From Oribacterium sinus (GTDB lineage Bacteria; Bacillota; Clostridia; Lachnospirales; Lachnospiraceae): a DNA stretch of 64,000 nucleotides. The notes beneath the pieces are model-generated. The model did no database searches. It was not told where the DNA came from and was given only the letters and a program-made list of their open reading frames with translations. The DNA is taken from positions 78,053-142,052 of the forward strand of contig NZ_JACHHH010000009.1 in assembly GCF_014202695.1 (NCBI RefSeq), written 5' to 3'. How positions within the stretch are numbered: the stretch's first letter is position 1; each line of letters opens with the position of its first letter. The position numbers and the translations under genes were made by a program. Below are positions 8,344 to 17,209 of the stretch, piece after piece.

Positions 8344-8524
8344 ATTTCTGTATCGCCAAGAGCAGTTCACATGCTGTCGATATATAAAAATACCCTATAC
8401 ACTTACGCATTCAGTCTATCACAGATAGGGCAGAATAGGTAGTGAAATTTTTCTAAATACGGATAAGACAATTCTCATATTGGTAGGGGGAGTAATACTT
8501 TTAATACCAAAACAGATTACATAA

Positions 8525-8812
<288 letters not shown>

Positions 8813-8875
8813 TGCTCATCTGCCTGGGTGCAACTATGCATCCAAGCAGAGCAAATGCTTAAAAGGTATCTCTGC

Positions 8876-11800
8876 TTATCGCAGGTATTTATCAATCAGT
8901 GCTTTAATTGCAGCAGAGTCGATGCCACCATTGAGAGAATCTTCCGACACGATTAGATTCTCGCCTTCCACGATGTTGTGTTTTTCGTAGAGTGCTTTCT
9001 TCTCCTGCCAGTGCTTATTATACGATGCATCGCCCAGCATTCCACAATGTTCCCAATAGAAGCAGGTTCCGCTTTCTGCATCATCAATTGTGAAATCCGG
9101 AATGCGGATGCCGTCCTCACCAAGGTCGAGTTCTTTTTCGTACTCGTATTCAATGCCTGCCTCATATAGCATATTGGCAATGATAACCTCCGACTTGGAG
9201 CGGACAAGGTCGCCCTTCAGTGTTCTGTGGATAAGAGCCTGCTCATAGTACGCTTTCTTGTATTCCACAATATCCGGTGCTTCAAACAGGCAGGTAAAGC
9301 GCTTTGCAACCTCAGAACACGCAACAGAGGAGTAGTCCCTCAAACGGTATGCTCCATCATTGTAGAGAATAATCAGTTTGTCCTTTTGACGGGTAATTGC
9401 CGTGTAGAGCAGCTCCTTGGAAAGCAGTCCGCCCGGCTCGCCTAAGACAAGGATTGCCTTGACGAATTCGCTGCCCTGCGCTTTGTGTACAGTAAGAGCG
9501 TAGGCGAGTTCCAAATCGGAGGTGCCTTCATCAGATACAACGGAGTGCCAGTTATAATTCATCTCCGGCTGAGAAGAGAACACAATCTGATGTGTGTTGT
9601 ACTTTACAGTTGAATTCTTCGACTTCTCCCAGATACGCTCGACAATACCAACTTCACCGTTTGCCACATAGCCGTCTATTTTTGTGCGGTTCTTTATATC
9701 GTAACCTTTGATTTTCTGGTTTCGGATATTGATAATCTTGTCGCCGTAAACAATGCCGTCTGTGCCGAGCATATGTCTTGTGCCACGAATGGAGCAATGC
9801 TGCAATTTTTGTGTTTGCTGTGAACGGTACTTTTCATGCAGATAACGGTTAATGGTAGCAGTGCCGATTGCCGCATCATTTCTATAGGCGGACAGAATCT
9901 GCCAGCTTTCGATTTTTTTGATGTATTCATCTGCACCCGCAAAATTCATCCATCCGCTGTTGATATGTCCGCCTATGGACAGGTTAAAGCCTTCAATATC
10001 ATCAACGCTGTTCATCTCGGTTTCTTCATATACCGTCTCGAAAATACGCTGTTCCAATTCTTCTGGGGTACTCCACGACTTAAAGGATACGTGCTTGTCC
10101 AGAGAACCGCTTTGCAGCCGGATGAAAATACTATCATCCAGTTGCTCGGAATCACCCGTGTACCACTTGGATAGTTCTGTATCACCTCGCGGATTTCCGT
10201 CATCAGAAAGCTGACGCATGGTGACGGTAAGCTGACCAAACCCGGGTACGACCTTTGGGAACTGATTGATGCCCTGATTCAGCTTGCGAACCAAATCGAC
10301 AAACGGTCTACCTGCACCAATCGGCGGCAGCTGATTTGGGTCTCCTACGAAGATTATACGCTGTGCTCTTTTACGAAGAGCCTGGAGTAATGCTCCAAAC
10401 ATTTCCTCGGTCAACATAGAGCTTTCATCAATGATAACGGTAAATGGCACATTCTTTGCCTCAACATCAGAGAGGCGGCATTCCATAGTGTATCCATTGA
10501 ATCGGCTGCTTTCGCTTAAGAATTGTGCGACCGTTTTTGCTGTACTGTCCACGCCTTGCTGTTTCATGGCCTGGCTCATGCGTACACGCGCCTTACCTGT
10601 AGGCGCAAGCAGAAGAACTCCGCCGTCTCGAATCTGTGGTGACTTGCAGAGTAAGGCAAGGAGCGTTGTCTTGCCGGTTCCCGCACCACCGATTAAAACC
10701 GACAGCCTTGATTCGGCAAGTTCCTTTAGAATGGCTGCCTTTTCTGTTCTGGCGTGTTCCTCGAATGCGGTTTCTACCTGCCCTTTGAACGCTCCGTCTA
10801 TAATAGCACGCCAGTCTTCCTTGATTTCATGACGTTTGCCATTCAGCCGCTTGTTTACCGAATCTCGGATGATTTCATCAAATTCAAAGATGCGTTTCAG
10901 CTGATATGCCTTATCACCATTCTTGCATTTTACCAATTCCACTTCATCAAGAAGAAAGTCGTGGATGCTGTTGATGATGTCTCCCGTAACCCGGCAGGCA
11001 GGATAAATTGGGAGAGCGTTTATTTCGCTGATCAGATTTGCCACCGGGTAAACCGTATGGCCCCACAAAGCCTGCAACTCCAGCTGGCTCACAAGATATG
11101 CCCGAATACGTCGCTTATCATTTTCAGAGTCCAGAGCGGTTGGGGCTGGTACAGGACTGACGGTATTGATTTCATCCGGTGGAAATACCGCCATATCTAC
11201 CTTTTTAACCGGGATATAGCATTCAGCCGTGCATCTGCGAGTCTGCTCATATAGGATGTACGGATTTTGGATAATCTCCGCATCCGTACAGCGGATACCA
11301 AATTTGACTCTTTTTTCTGTGTTGAAAATGTTGTATGCCTGCTCTTGATTCAAAGACATACGAGCCATTAGCCAAAAGAGAGTGCGGCGTTCTTTTGGCA
11401 GTGCTTTATAGGTTTCCGGCTCAGTTCTACCAAGGCTTCTTAGAACAGCAGGCGTGAAATAGTCCTTCGGTGCAGCAAGCGCCGCATTCAGTACGGACTC
11501 ATATTGCGCCGGTTTCTGGATATGCTTTTTCAGTTCCTTCGCCATGATTTCTCCACAGCGGAAACCTACAGCAGACAGCATGGAGCCAAGTCCAGGGAAT
11601 GGACCACGGTCACGCCATACCTCTGATAGCCTTGCCTTTGTCCATGCAATGCACTGGCTCCAGTTGCCCGGAATGCACTCCTTAATAATCTCAAGTGCCT
11701 TTATGGTTTGCAGGAGGACGCTGATTACAGCATCGTAGGAAAGTCGCTCCGTTGCGTAGGAGAATTCCTCAAAGTAGTCATCCTCTGCAAAAACGGCAAT

Positions 11801-12577
11801 GCTGCGCATATCAAATTCCGGGTGTTTCTCTGCGTATTCCATCATTTCGCGGTACGGTAGAAGAAAACCGTTGCTCCGGTCATCACGAATCGAGTGACCG
11901 AGCATTGTTTCCCACAGAATAGAGCGTAATTCTCCTGCGTCGGTATGATTGTGTTCCGGCGGTTCGGTGATTGATGTGATATAACCGATTCCCATGACCA
12001 CACGCTTGGCATCATCGATAAACGGAACCTGCTTGGCATAAGGAATCACAAGGGATTCCTTTAGCTTCACATCCTCATAAAACACGCGGAAGATTTCACG
12101 CTGGTTGGTCGCATCCTGCACCCAGTTGGTTGAAAAGCCCAAATTAGGCTCCCGTTCCTCACGATAATCAATGCCATGTTTTTGAGCCAAATCAAAGATG
12201 GTACGCTCACAGTCGTTTTCGTTTTTCTTCAGCATGGTCCACGAGAACGGTCTTGCAGGGAGAGAGTACGGCGGATAAATCAGGTCGGTTTCGAGAAAAT
12301 GACCGTGAGACCCGCTGTTCCCTTTTTTATATGGATGAATCGTAGTCTTTTTATATGTGTCAGCGGACATGAAACAGCCGCCCTCTGACAGGCATGGAAT
12401 ATCTGCTTCATGACCGAGTATGGGACAACCGCGAAGGGAGTCCTCAAGTTCATCATTACGGCTGTCTGCGATATTGCTCAATCGCAGACAGGCATTGTTA
12501 TAACATGGCTTATTGCATACCAGACCGGAATACCCGTTGTCTTTCCAGGGCACTCTTACGGATAAATGTTGGGCCAT
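8876..12577 (-). CDS. Large RecD-like helicase with C-terminal nuclease-like domain
   Basis: A 1233-residue protein. The N-terminal ~600 residues are unassigned and begin with a Cys-rich segment containing CNKPCYNNAC. A superfamily 1B helicase core follows: Walker A GGAGTGKTTL near 625, Walker B VIIDESS near 717, motif III VGDPNQLPPIG near 745, HKAQGSEF near 1033 and YTAITR near 1058. The last ~130 residues have a PD-(D/E)XK-like arrangement (SEVIIANMLYEAGIEYEYE, then RIPDFTI and YWEHCGM near 1175). AAAGGAGG lies 8 bases before the ATG. The gene sits between a recombinase stump and a toxin-antitoxin remnant, and its base composition is richer in GC than the flanks, consistent with transfer. 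A role in DNA processing or phage defence is plausible but unproven. Confidence 0.85.
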   Translation of the reverse strand: MAQHLSVRVPWKDNGYSGLVCNKPCYNNACLRLSNIADSRNDELEDSLRGCPILGHEADIPCLSEGGCFMSADTYKKTTIHPYKKGNSGSHGHFLETDLIYPPYSLPARPFSWTMLKKNENDCERTIFDLAQKHGIDYREEREPNLGFSTNWVQDATNQREIFRVFYEDVKLKESLVIPYAKQVPFIDDAKRVVMGIGYITSITEPPEHNHTDAGELRSILWETMLGHSIRDDRSNGFLLPYREMMEYAEKHPEFDMRSIAVFAEDDYFEEFSYATERLSYDAVISVLLQTIKALEIIKECIPGNWSQCIAWTKARLSEVWRDRGPFPGLGSMLSAVGFRCGEIMAKELKKHIQKPAQYESVLNAALAAPKDYFTPAVLRSLGRTEPETYKALPKERRTLFWLMARMSLNQEQAYNIFNTEKRVKFGIRCTDAEIIQNPYILYEQTRRCTAECYIPVKKVDMAVFPPDEINTVSPVPAPTALDSENDKRRIRAYLVSQLELQALWGHTVYPVANLISEINALPIYPACRVTGDIINSIHDFLLDEVELVKCKNGDKAYQLKRIFEFDEIIRDSVNKRLNGKRHEIKEDWRAIIDGAFKGQVETAFEEHARTEKAAILKELAESRLSVLIGGAGTGKTTLLALLCKSPQIRDGGVLLLAPTGKARVRMSQAMKQQGVDSTAKTVAQFLSESSRFNGYTMECRLSDVEAKNVPFTVIIDESSMLTEEMFGALLQALRKRAQRIIFVGDPNQLPPIGAGRPFVDLVRKLNQGINQFPKVVPGFGQLTVTMRQLSDDGNPRGDTELSKWYTGDSEQLDDSIFIRLQSGSLDKHVSFKSWSTPEELEQRIFETVYEETEMNSVDDIEGFNLSIGGHINSGWMNFAGADEYIKKIESWQILSAYRNDAAIGTATINRYLHEKYRSQQTQKLQHCSIRGTRHMLGTDGIVYGDKIINIRNQKIKGYDIKNRTKIDGYVANGEVGIVERIWEKSKNSTVKYNTHQIVFSSQPEMNYNWHSVVSDEGTSDLELAYALTVHKAQGSEFVKAILVLGEPGGLLSKELLYTAITRQKDKLIILYNDGAYRLRDYSSVACSEVAKRFTCLFEAPDIVEYKKAYYEQALIHRTLKGDLVRSKSEVIIANMLYEAGIEYEYEKELDLGEDGIRIPDFTIDDAESGTCFYWEHCGMLGDASYNKHWQEKKALYEKHNIVEGENLIVSEDSLNGGIDSAAIKALIDKYLR

Positions 12578-12596
12578 AACTGCGGCCTCCTTTCTG

Positions 12597-12758
12597 TTAT
12601 CTCATAACTTTTTCCATCAGACTCTTATAGCTGCCTACCACATCCTCTCTTTCACCACTAATAACTTTGCTGAGTACTTGAACCGTTGCAGCGTCATCCT
12701 TTTTTGACAGTAAGGCTGAAACCAGTACATTTGTATCCACCACAACATAGCAAATCAT
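12597..12758 (-). pseudogene. Truncated PIN-domain toxin
   Basis: A 53-codon frame starting with ICYVVVDTNVLVSALLS, the N-terminus of VapC/PIN-type toxins with the first acidic Asp of the metal site. Around residue 37 it departs from the family and ends after KSLMEKVMR, where a full toxin has about 130-140 residues, so the remaining acidic active-site residues are missing. Its ATG overlaps the antitoxin stop (ATGA), the normal layout of a TA operon. The helicase gene begins 20 bases after its stop, so insertion of that module may have removed the 3' part. Confidence 0.75.
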
Positions 12759-13054
12759 GCCTTCGCCTCCCTCCTGGCGAGTTCGATTTCTTTATTAATA
12801 TCATCCGTACTCATATCAGAAACACCATTTGCTTTAGCCTCAGCCCGTAAAGCGGCAAATGCTTGCATTGCACCTTCTCTGCTAATGGTAGTTTCGGGAG
12901 AAGAGATTTCAAAGGGGATTTTACGTTGTCTTACCACTGCCCTTGCAAATACATTAATAGCGGTAGAGGAATTCATACCGAATTCTTGACATAAACCATC
13001 AAATTGTTTTTTTAAGGATTCATCCATACGAACGCTAAAAGTAGCTTGTGCCAT
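12755..13054 (-). CDS. RelB/DinJ-family antitoxin
   Basis: A 99-residue ribbon-helix-helix antitoxin of the RelB/DinJ type: MAQATFSVRMDESLKKQFDGLCQEFGMNSSTAINVFARAVV is the standard DNA-binding half, followed by an acidic toxin-binding tail. The start at 13054 is set by AAAGGAGGT 9 bases upstream; the in-frame extension further upstream is AT-rich noncoding. Its stop overlaps the start of a PIN-domain toxin that is truncated, so this antitoxin is probably orphaned or retained for autoregulation or for neutralising a toxin encoded elsewhere. Confidence 0.9.
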   Translation of the reverse strand: MAQATFSVRMDESLKKQFDGLCQEFGMNSSTAINVFARAVVRQRKIPFEISSPETTISREGAMQAFAALRAEAKANGVSDMSTDDINKEIELARREAKA

Positions 13055-13122
13055 ATGCCTATACCTCCTTTTAGATAAGATTTTCTTTAGTATAGTTCGT
13101 TTAACAATAAAACACAATAAAA

Positions 13123-13162
13123 AAGAACACAAAAGGTTCTAATTACGATCTCTTGTGTTCTT
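13123..13162 (-). terminator. Terminator of hemerythrin gene
   Basis: AAGAACACAA (13123-13132) pairs with TTGTGTTCTT (13153-13162). Read on the minus strand the stem is followed by TTTTTTATTG, a good U-tract, just beyond the hemerythrin stop codon. Confidence 0.8.
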
Positions 13163-13175
13163 CATGGTTCTGACT

Positions 13176-13745
13176 CTATATAGATGTCGGATACTTCTTC
13201 TCCAGCTTCTCCAAAATATCCAAGTAGTGCTTCTGCACACCTTTGGCAGTTTGCTCATCCTCAAAGGCCTGACTCTTCTCGTTAATTTCCTTGAAGTCTT
13301 CTTCGCTTAAGCCTCTTTCGGCAAAGGGATATACCACACTGTTTTCCTTCTCGATATGGAGTTGTAACAAGTGGGCATAAGCCATAGCATAAGATAGGAT
13401 ATCCAGCTTTAACTCCAAACGGGGATTCTTCTTATACTCGTTCAGAGCAGTTTCTAAAGACAGCACATCCGCTCTTCCTAAGTCATGCTCCACCAGCATA
13501 CCATTGGTTACCAGCTTGTCCCCAACAGGTCCCAACTTCTTGACCATCACAGGGAAAAGAAATTTCTCTTCCTTACCGTGGTGATGCTTATCCGCATATT
13601 CCCGAACAAACTGGATAATTTCCCGGAAATCCTCATCGGGAACTTCCCCTCCCTGCATCAGCTGCAGACAAATGTTACGGATAACGCCTAAAGCTCTATT
13701 GATGTTGGCATGGTCTTCTTCCATAAGAATTACACTTTGATTCAT
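13176..13745 (-). CDS. Hemerythrin-domain protein
   Basis: A 189-residue all-helical hemerythrin-like protein with a predicted non-heme di-iron site. Candidate ligands are visible in order: EEDHANI near the N-terminus, HHHGKEEKFLFP, LVEHDLGR, and HLLQLHIEKENSVVYPFAER. Such proteins bind O2 or NO, and some (YtfE/ScdA/RIC) deliver iron to repair damaged Fe-S clusters. The start at 13745 follows GAGGAAG; the upstream in-frame ATG at 13808 has no site. The partial palindrome TTGC-AATA-GCAA lies 32 bases upstream. It is downstream of DUF1858 and an unknown protein on the same strand but 160 bases apart, so it may have its own promoter. Confidence 0.92.
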   Translation of the reverse strand: MNQSVILMEEDHANINRALGVIRNICLQLMQGGEVPDEDFREIIQFVREYADKHHHGKEEKFLFPVMVKKLGPVGDKLVTNGMLVEHDLGRADVLSLETALNEYKKNPRLELKLDILSYAMAYAHLLQLHIEKENSVVYPFAERGLSEEDFKEINEKSQAFEDEQTAKGVQKHYLDILEKLEKKYPTSI

Positions 13746-13776
13746 AAACTTCCTCTTTTCGTATTTTCTGAAATTT

Positions 13777-13788
13777 TTGCAATAGCAA
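13777..13788 (-). promoter_or_regulatory. Partial Crp/Fnr-type palindrome before hemerythrin
   Basis: TTGC-AATA-GCAA matches the core of the TGTTGC-N4-GCAACA operator but lacks the outer TG/CA bases. Its position, 32 bases before the ATG, does not fit class II activation, because transcription would start inside the start codon. It may be a weak or repressing site, or chance. Confidence 0.3.
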
Positions 13789-13905
13789 TAGGAGAAGGGT
13801 TTCTTCAAAGTGCTGACCCCTCAATAAAAGATTCCTATAAAAATATAGTATCGCCGGTGCTATGGCATTACGCCAGCCTTTAATCTGAACCGGCAGTATT
13901 TCCCT

Positions 13906-14511
13906 TTATCTGTAAATGCTGTAATGGTTCTCATCAGAAGAATCCATATGGAGCTTGGTATCCTTTAACATACCTTCCATAATTTTTCTCCTCAACTGAT
14001 AGTAAACCTTAGGATCTCCGGAAACGGCCTCCCAGAAGGGGGCATGAATATCCTCTTCCTGCTGCCAGGAGGTTCTATCCACATCCTGCTCTGTTAAGAC
14101 ATTTACTCTGTCACAGGGCATACCGTTTAAAAGAGAATCGTCAATCTTTCTGTAAGCGTCGCTGGCATCGGAGTCAGCCTCCAAAGCGTGCTTCTGCCCA
14201 AACTGAAAGGCGATATCCTCTAAGGAAGAAAGGCGGGAACTGTCCTCTGCCAGAACAGTTGTAACCAAAAGAGCATAGCGAGCTTCCGCATCCTGCACTC
14301 TTTCCTGCAACCATCCGTGAATGTTCATTACGTCAATCAATTCATTTAAAGGACGCAACTCCTTATTTACCGTCTTTTCTGCCAAGCTTCCATCGGCAAA
14401 AGCCTTCCATTGCTCTTTTTCGCCGTAAGCTACAATATCCTTAATCAGCTCTTCCTGTAGCTGAATCTTATTATATAACCAATAATGAATCGGCCCTAAA
14501 AATGCACTCAT
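13906..14511 (-). CDS. Conserved-looking hypothetical, partner of DUF1858
   Basis: Not recognised. A 201-residue soluble, acidic, mostly helical protein beginning MSAFLGPIHYWLYNKIQLQEELI, with no signal peptide, no membrane segment and a single Cys, so it is unlikely to hold a cluster alone. Its ATG overlaps the DUF1858 stop by one base (TAATG), which implies translational coupling and joint function. The promoter ahead of DUF1858 has the same operator as hcp and flavodoxin, so the protein should belong to the nitrosative-stress response. The His residues at positions 9, 54 and 110 and the acidic stretches could bind metal; that is speculation. Confidence 0.8.
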   Translation of the reverse strand: MSAFLGPIHYWLYNKIQLQEELIKDIVAYGEKEQWKAFADGSLAEKTVNKELRPLNELIDVMNIHGWLQERVQDAEARYALLVTTVLAEDSSRLSSLEDIAFQFGQKHALEADSDASDAYRKIDDSLLNGMPCDRVNVLTEQDVDRTSWQQEEDIHAPFWEAVSGDPKVYYQLRRKIMEGMLKDTKLHMDSSDENHYSIYR

Positions 14512-14720
14512 TACGCCTCTACCTCTCCTAACTTACTGTTCAATGCCAAAACAAGAGCATCCGGGTTTAATCCGTGAACCATGCAAGCATCCTCCAGGGA
14601 CTCCATCTGGGAGCTGGGGCAACCAAGACAATGCATTCCTGCCTCCAGTAAAGTATCAATTAACATAGGATACTCATTTACAATCTGTCCTACCAACATA
14701 TCACTAGTAATCTGTGCCAT
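14511..14720 (-). CDS. DUF1858 domain protein
   Basis: A 69-residue protein consisting of a single DUF1858 domain: ITSDMLVGQIVNEYPMLIDTLLEAGMHCLGCPSSQMESLEDAC. The C-x2-C pair is at residues 31 and 34. The domain resembles the ScdA N-terminal domain that precedes hemerythrin in iron-cluster repair proteins. The start at 14720 follows AGGAGG 8 bases upstream; the longer upstream frame runs through promoter sequence. It is the first gene of an operon with the 201-residue unknown, and its promoter has a class II Crp/Fnr-type operator. Confidence 0.9.
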   Translation of the reverse strand: MAQITSDMLVGQIVNEYPMLIDTLLEAGMHCLGCPSSQMESLEDACMVHGLNPDALVLALNSKLGEVEA

Positions 14721-14769
14721 TATTTTATCCTCCTGTAAACTCTGACTTACAATTTTTGAATCTGAGCAA

Positions 14770-14812
14770 AGTATAGCAAAGAGAAAAAATAAAGTTTGTT
14801 GCGATTGCAACA
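14770..14812 (-). promoter_or_regulatory. DUF1858 promoter with Crp/Fnr-type operator
   Basis: On the minus strand TGTTGC-AATC-GCAACA (14812-14797) is followed by TATACT (14775-14770). The palindrome centre lies near -41.5, the canonical class II position. The arms are identical to the sites ahead of flavodoxin and hcp. Confidence 0.8.
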
Positions 14813-14875
14813 TTTGGAGAAAAAGTATAGGCATAGAGGATTTTTAGACTTTCTTGAATTTTTAGATTCTTTTCC

Positions 14876-14904
14876 TTGACAGGAAAGTTTGCCCTCACTA
14901 CAAT
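14876..14904 (+). promoter_or_regulatory. Sigma-A promoter of glutathione peroxidase
   Basis: TTGACA (14876-14881), a 17-base spacer, then TACAAT (14899-14904). This is a near-consensus housekeeping promoter pointing to the glutathione peroxidase gene 100 bases downstream. Confidence 0.75.
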
Positions 14905-15004
14905 AAAGATTGTAAAAAATTGAATTGCCAAAAATCTTTCAAAAAGCCAAAGACGGAAGGGAATTCAAATAGAACGTTAGTATAGTATTAGGAAGGAGTT
15001 TTTT

Positions 15005-15547
15005 ATGGGATTTTATGATTACAAGGTAGCGGACACCAAGGGCGGAGAGAAGGACTTAAAGGATTTCGAAGGAAAGGTTGTATTGGTAGTCAACACTGCA
15101 ACAGGCTGCGGATTTACTCCTCAGTACAAAGAGCTGGAGGAGATGTACGAGGCATTCCACGACAAGGGACTGGAGATTCTGGATATTCCTTGCAATCAGT
15201 TTGCCGGACAGACTCCCGGAACGGATGAGGAAATTCATGAGTTCTGTACTTTAAACTACAATACCCAGTTCCCTCAGATGAAGAAGGTGGATGTAAATGG
15301 AGAAACCCAGATTCCTCTTTACCGTTTCTTAAAGGAGCAGCAGGGCTTTAAGGGCTTCGGAGAAGGAAAGATGGCGGATCTTCTTCGGGATATGCTTCCC
15401 AAGATTGATCCGGACTATGAGAAGAATCCGGAGATTAAGTGGAACTTTACCAAGTTCCTGGTGGACAGAAAGGGAAATGTACTTGCCCGCTTTGAGCCCA
15501 CCGCAGATATGGCAGAGGTAAGAAAGGCTGTAGAAGCTGCACTATAA
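15005..15547 (+). CDS. Glutathione peroxidase family peroxidase
   Basis: A 180-residue thiol peroxidase of the GPx fold. The active-site block NTATGCGFTPQY carries the peroxidatic Cys at residue 35, where some homologues have selenocysteine. IPCNQFAGQ near 61-69 holds the conserved Gln and an additional Cys, and KWNFTKFLVD near 145 holds the catalytic Trp and Asn. Bacterial Cys-type members usually take electrons from thioredoxin rather than glutathione. The start has a GGAAGGAG site. It has its own near-consensus promoter and a strong terminator, so it is monocistronic and divergent from the DUF1858 operon. Confidence 0.94.
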   Translation: MGFYDYKVADTKGGEKDLKDFEGKVVLVVNTATGCGFTPQYKELEEMYEAFHDKGLEILDIPCNQFAGQTPGTDEEIHEFCTLNYNTQFPQMKKVDVNGETQIPLYRFLKEQQGFKGFGEGKMADLLRDMLPKIDPDYEKNPEIKWNFTKFLVDRKGNVLARFEPTADMAEVRKAVEAAL

Positions 15548-15650
15548 TATCTCCTTTGTCAAATTGCTTGGAAGCTATTTCTCAGAACAGATAGTTTTGA
15601 ATAAATAGAAACAGCATTAAACAAATAGTTTTGCATAAATAGCATAAAAG

Positions 15651-15685
15651 AAAAGCCCGGACAGTATTTCATTGTCCGGGCTTTT
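15651..15685 (+). terminator. Rho-independent terminator after glutathione peroxidase
   Basis: AAAAGCCCGGACA (15651-15663) pairs perfectly with TGTCCGGGCTTTT (15673-15685). The 13-bp stem with A-run and T-run on either side suits bidirectional termination. Confidence 0.9.
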
Positions 15686-15760
15686 ACGGTATAATGCCAT
15701 TCGGGTGTCACGATGTATTTCAGTGACCACCGGTTCTTGCAAGATTAGAAAGGAGTCTAT

Positions 15761-17092
15761 ATGCCGATAGACAAAGAAGAACAAAGCATAAACCGTAAAT
15801 TAATGGACTTTTTGGACCAAAGTCCCAATGCCTTTTTTGCTGTGGAAAATATGAAGCAGGCTTTGGAAAAGGGCGGTTTTAAAGCTCTCTATGAGGGAGA
15901 GGCCTGGAAACTGAAGGCAGGAGAAAAGTACTATGTGACAAGGAATGGATCTGCTTTAATTGCCTTTGTCCTTCCCAAGGGGGACTTCAAAGGCTTCCAG
16001 ATGATGGCCAGCCACAGTGACTCTCCGGTTTTCAAAATCAAGGCCAATGCGGAAATCGGGATTGACAAGGAGTATCTGAAGCTGAATGTGGAGAAGTATG
16101 GCGGAATGATTTGCTCCCCCTGGCTGGACAGACCGCTGTCTTTGGCGGGAAGAGTCATTTGCAAGACAAAGGGCGGAGTAGAGACTAAGCTCTTAAATGT
16201 GGACAGAGACTTAATGATTATTCCGAACCTTGCTATTCACATGAATCGTGAAGTCAACGACGGCTATGCCTTCAATGCACAAAAGGATATGCTGCCTTTA
16301 TTTTCCTCCTTCCAGGAGAAGGGAGCCTTTCTGGAATTTATCGGAAAGGAACTGGGAGTTAAGCCGGAGGATATCCTGGATACGGACCTCTTCCTTTACA
16401 ACAGGGAAAAGGCCAGCATCTTAGGGGCAAAGGAAGAGTACCTTTGTAGCGGAAGACTGGATGATTTGCAGTGCGGATTTTCCTCCTTACAGGGAATCCT
16501 TGCAGCAAAGCCAAAGCATAGCGTGGCGGTTCATTGTGTCTATGACAATGAAGAGGTAGGCAGCGGTACCAAGCAGGGCGCAGCTTCCACCTTCCTAAAG
16601 GATGTGTTAATGCGAATTATTCGTGCCTTCGGAAAGACCGAAGACGAGTATTTGCAGGCTTTGCAGAACAGCTTCCTGCTTTCTGCAGACAATGCCCATG
16701 CGGTACATCCCAACCAGCCGGATAAGGCGGATCCCACAAACCGTCCTTATATCAATAAGGGAATTGTCATTAAGTACAGTGCCAACCAGAAGTACACCAC
16801 GGATGGAATTTCCGGCGCCATTTTCAAGCAGTTCTGCGAAAAGGCAAAGGTTCCTTTCCAGATTTTCACCAACAGGTCCGATATGTTGGGAGGCTCTACC
16901 CTTGGAAACATTTCCAACAGTCAGGTAGCCCTGAATACGGTGGACATCGGTTTGGCCCAGCTGGCTATGCACTCCCCCTACGAAACTGCAGGGGTGAAGG
17001 ACACCGGATACATGGTGGAAGTAGCTAAGCTGTTTTTCTCCTCCTCCGTTTTGGGACGGGGTGACGGAAATTACGAAATTCTCTTTTCGTAA
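15761..17092 (+). CDS. M18 family aminopeptidase
   Basis: A 443-residue cytosolic metallo-aminopeptidase of family M18 (aspartyl aminopeptidase type), close to the normal length. Zinc-ligand and catalytic blocks are MASHSDSPVFKIK (~86), RLDDLQ (~231), YDNEEVGSGTKQGA (~260) and the C-terminal MHSPYETAGVKD containing the last His ligand. NLAIHMNREVN is another family signature. It removes N-terminal, often acidic, residues from peptides. The start follows AAGGAG with a 6-base spacing. The amino-acid transporter starts 118 bases downstream on the same strand, so peptide turnover and amino-acid movement may be linked. Confidence 0.94.
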   Translation: MPIDKEEQSINRKLMDFLDQSPNAFFAVENMKQALEKGGFKALYEGEAWKLKAGEKYYVTRNGSALIAFVLPKGDFKGFQMMASHSDSPVFKIKANAEIGIDKEYLKLNVEKYGGMICSPWLDRPLSLAGRVICKTKGGVETKLLNVDRDLMIIPNLAIHMNREVNDGYAFNAQKDMLPLFSSFQEKGAFLEFIGKELGVKPEDILDTDLFLYNREKASILGAKEEYLCSGRLDDLQCGFSSLQGILAAKPKHSVAVHCVYDNEEVGSGTKQGAASTFLKDVLMRIIRAFGKTEDEYLQALQNSFLLSADNAHAVHPNQPDKADPTNRPYINKGIVIKYSANQKYTTDGISGAIFKQFCEKAKVPFQIFTNRSDMLGGSTLGNISNSQVALNTVDIGLAQLAMHSPYETAGVKDTGYMVEVAKLFFSSSVLGRGDGNYEILFS

Positions 17093-17209
17093 AAAGATTT
17101 TTCTTTGGAACTGAAAATGGAGAACAGGACCGGAGGAAAAAATCGCTCAACCTGTGTTACGGAAGCTTCGTGACACGATTTCAGCAATTAGAATTGAAGA
17201 GGAAAAAGT

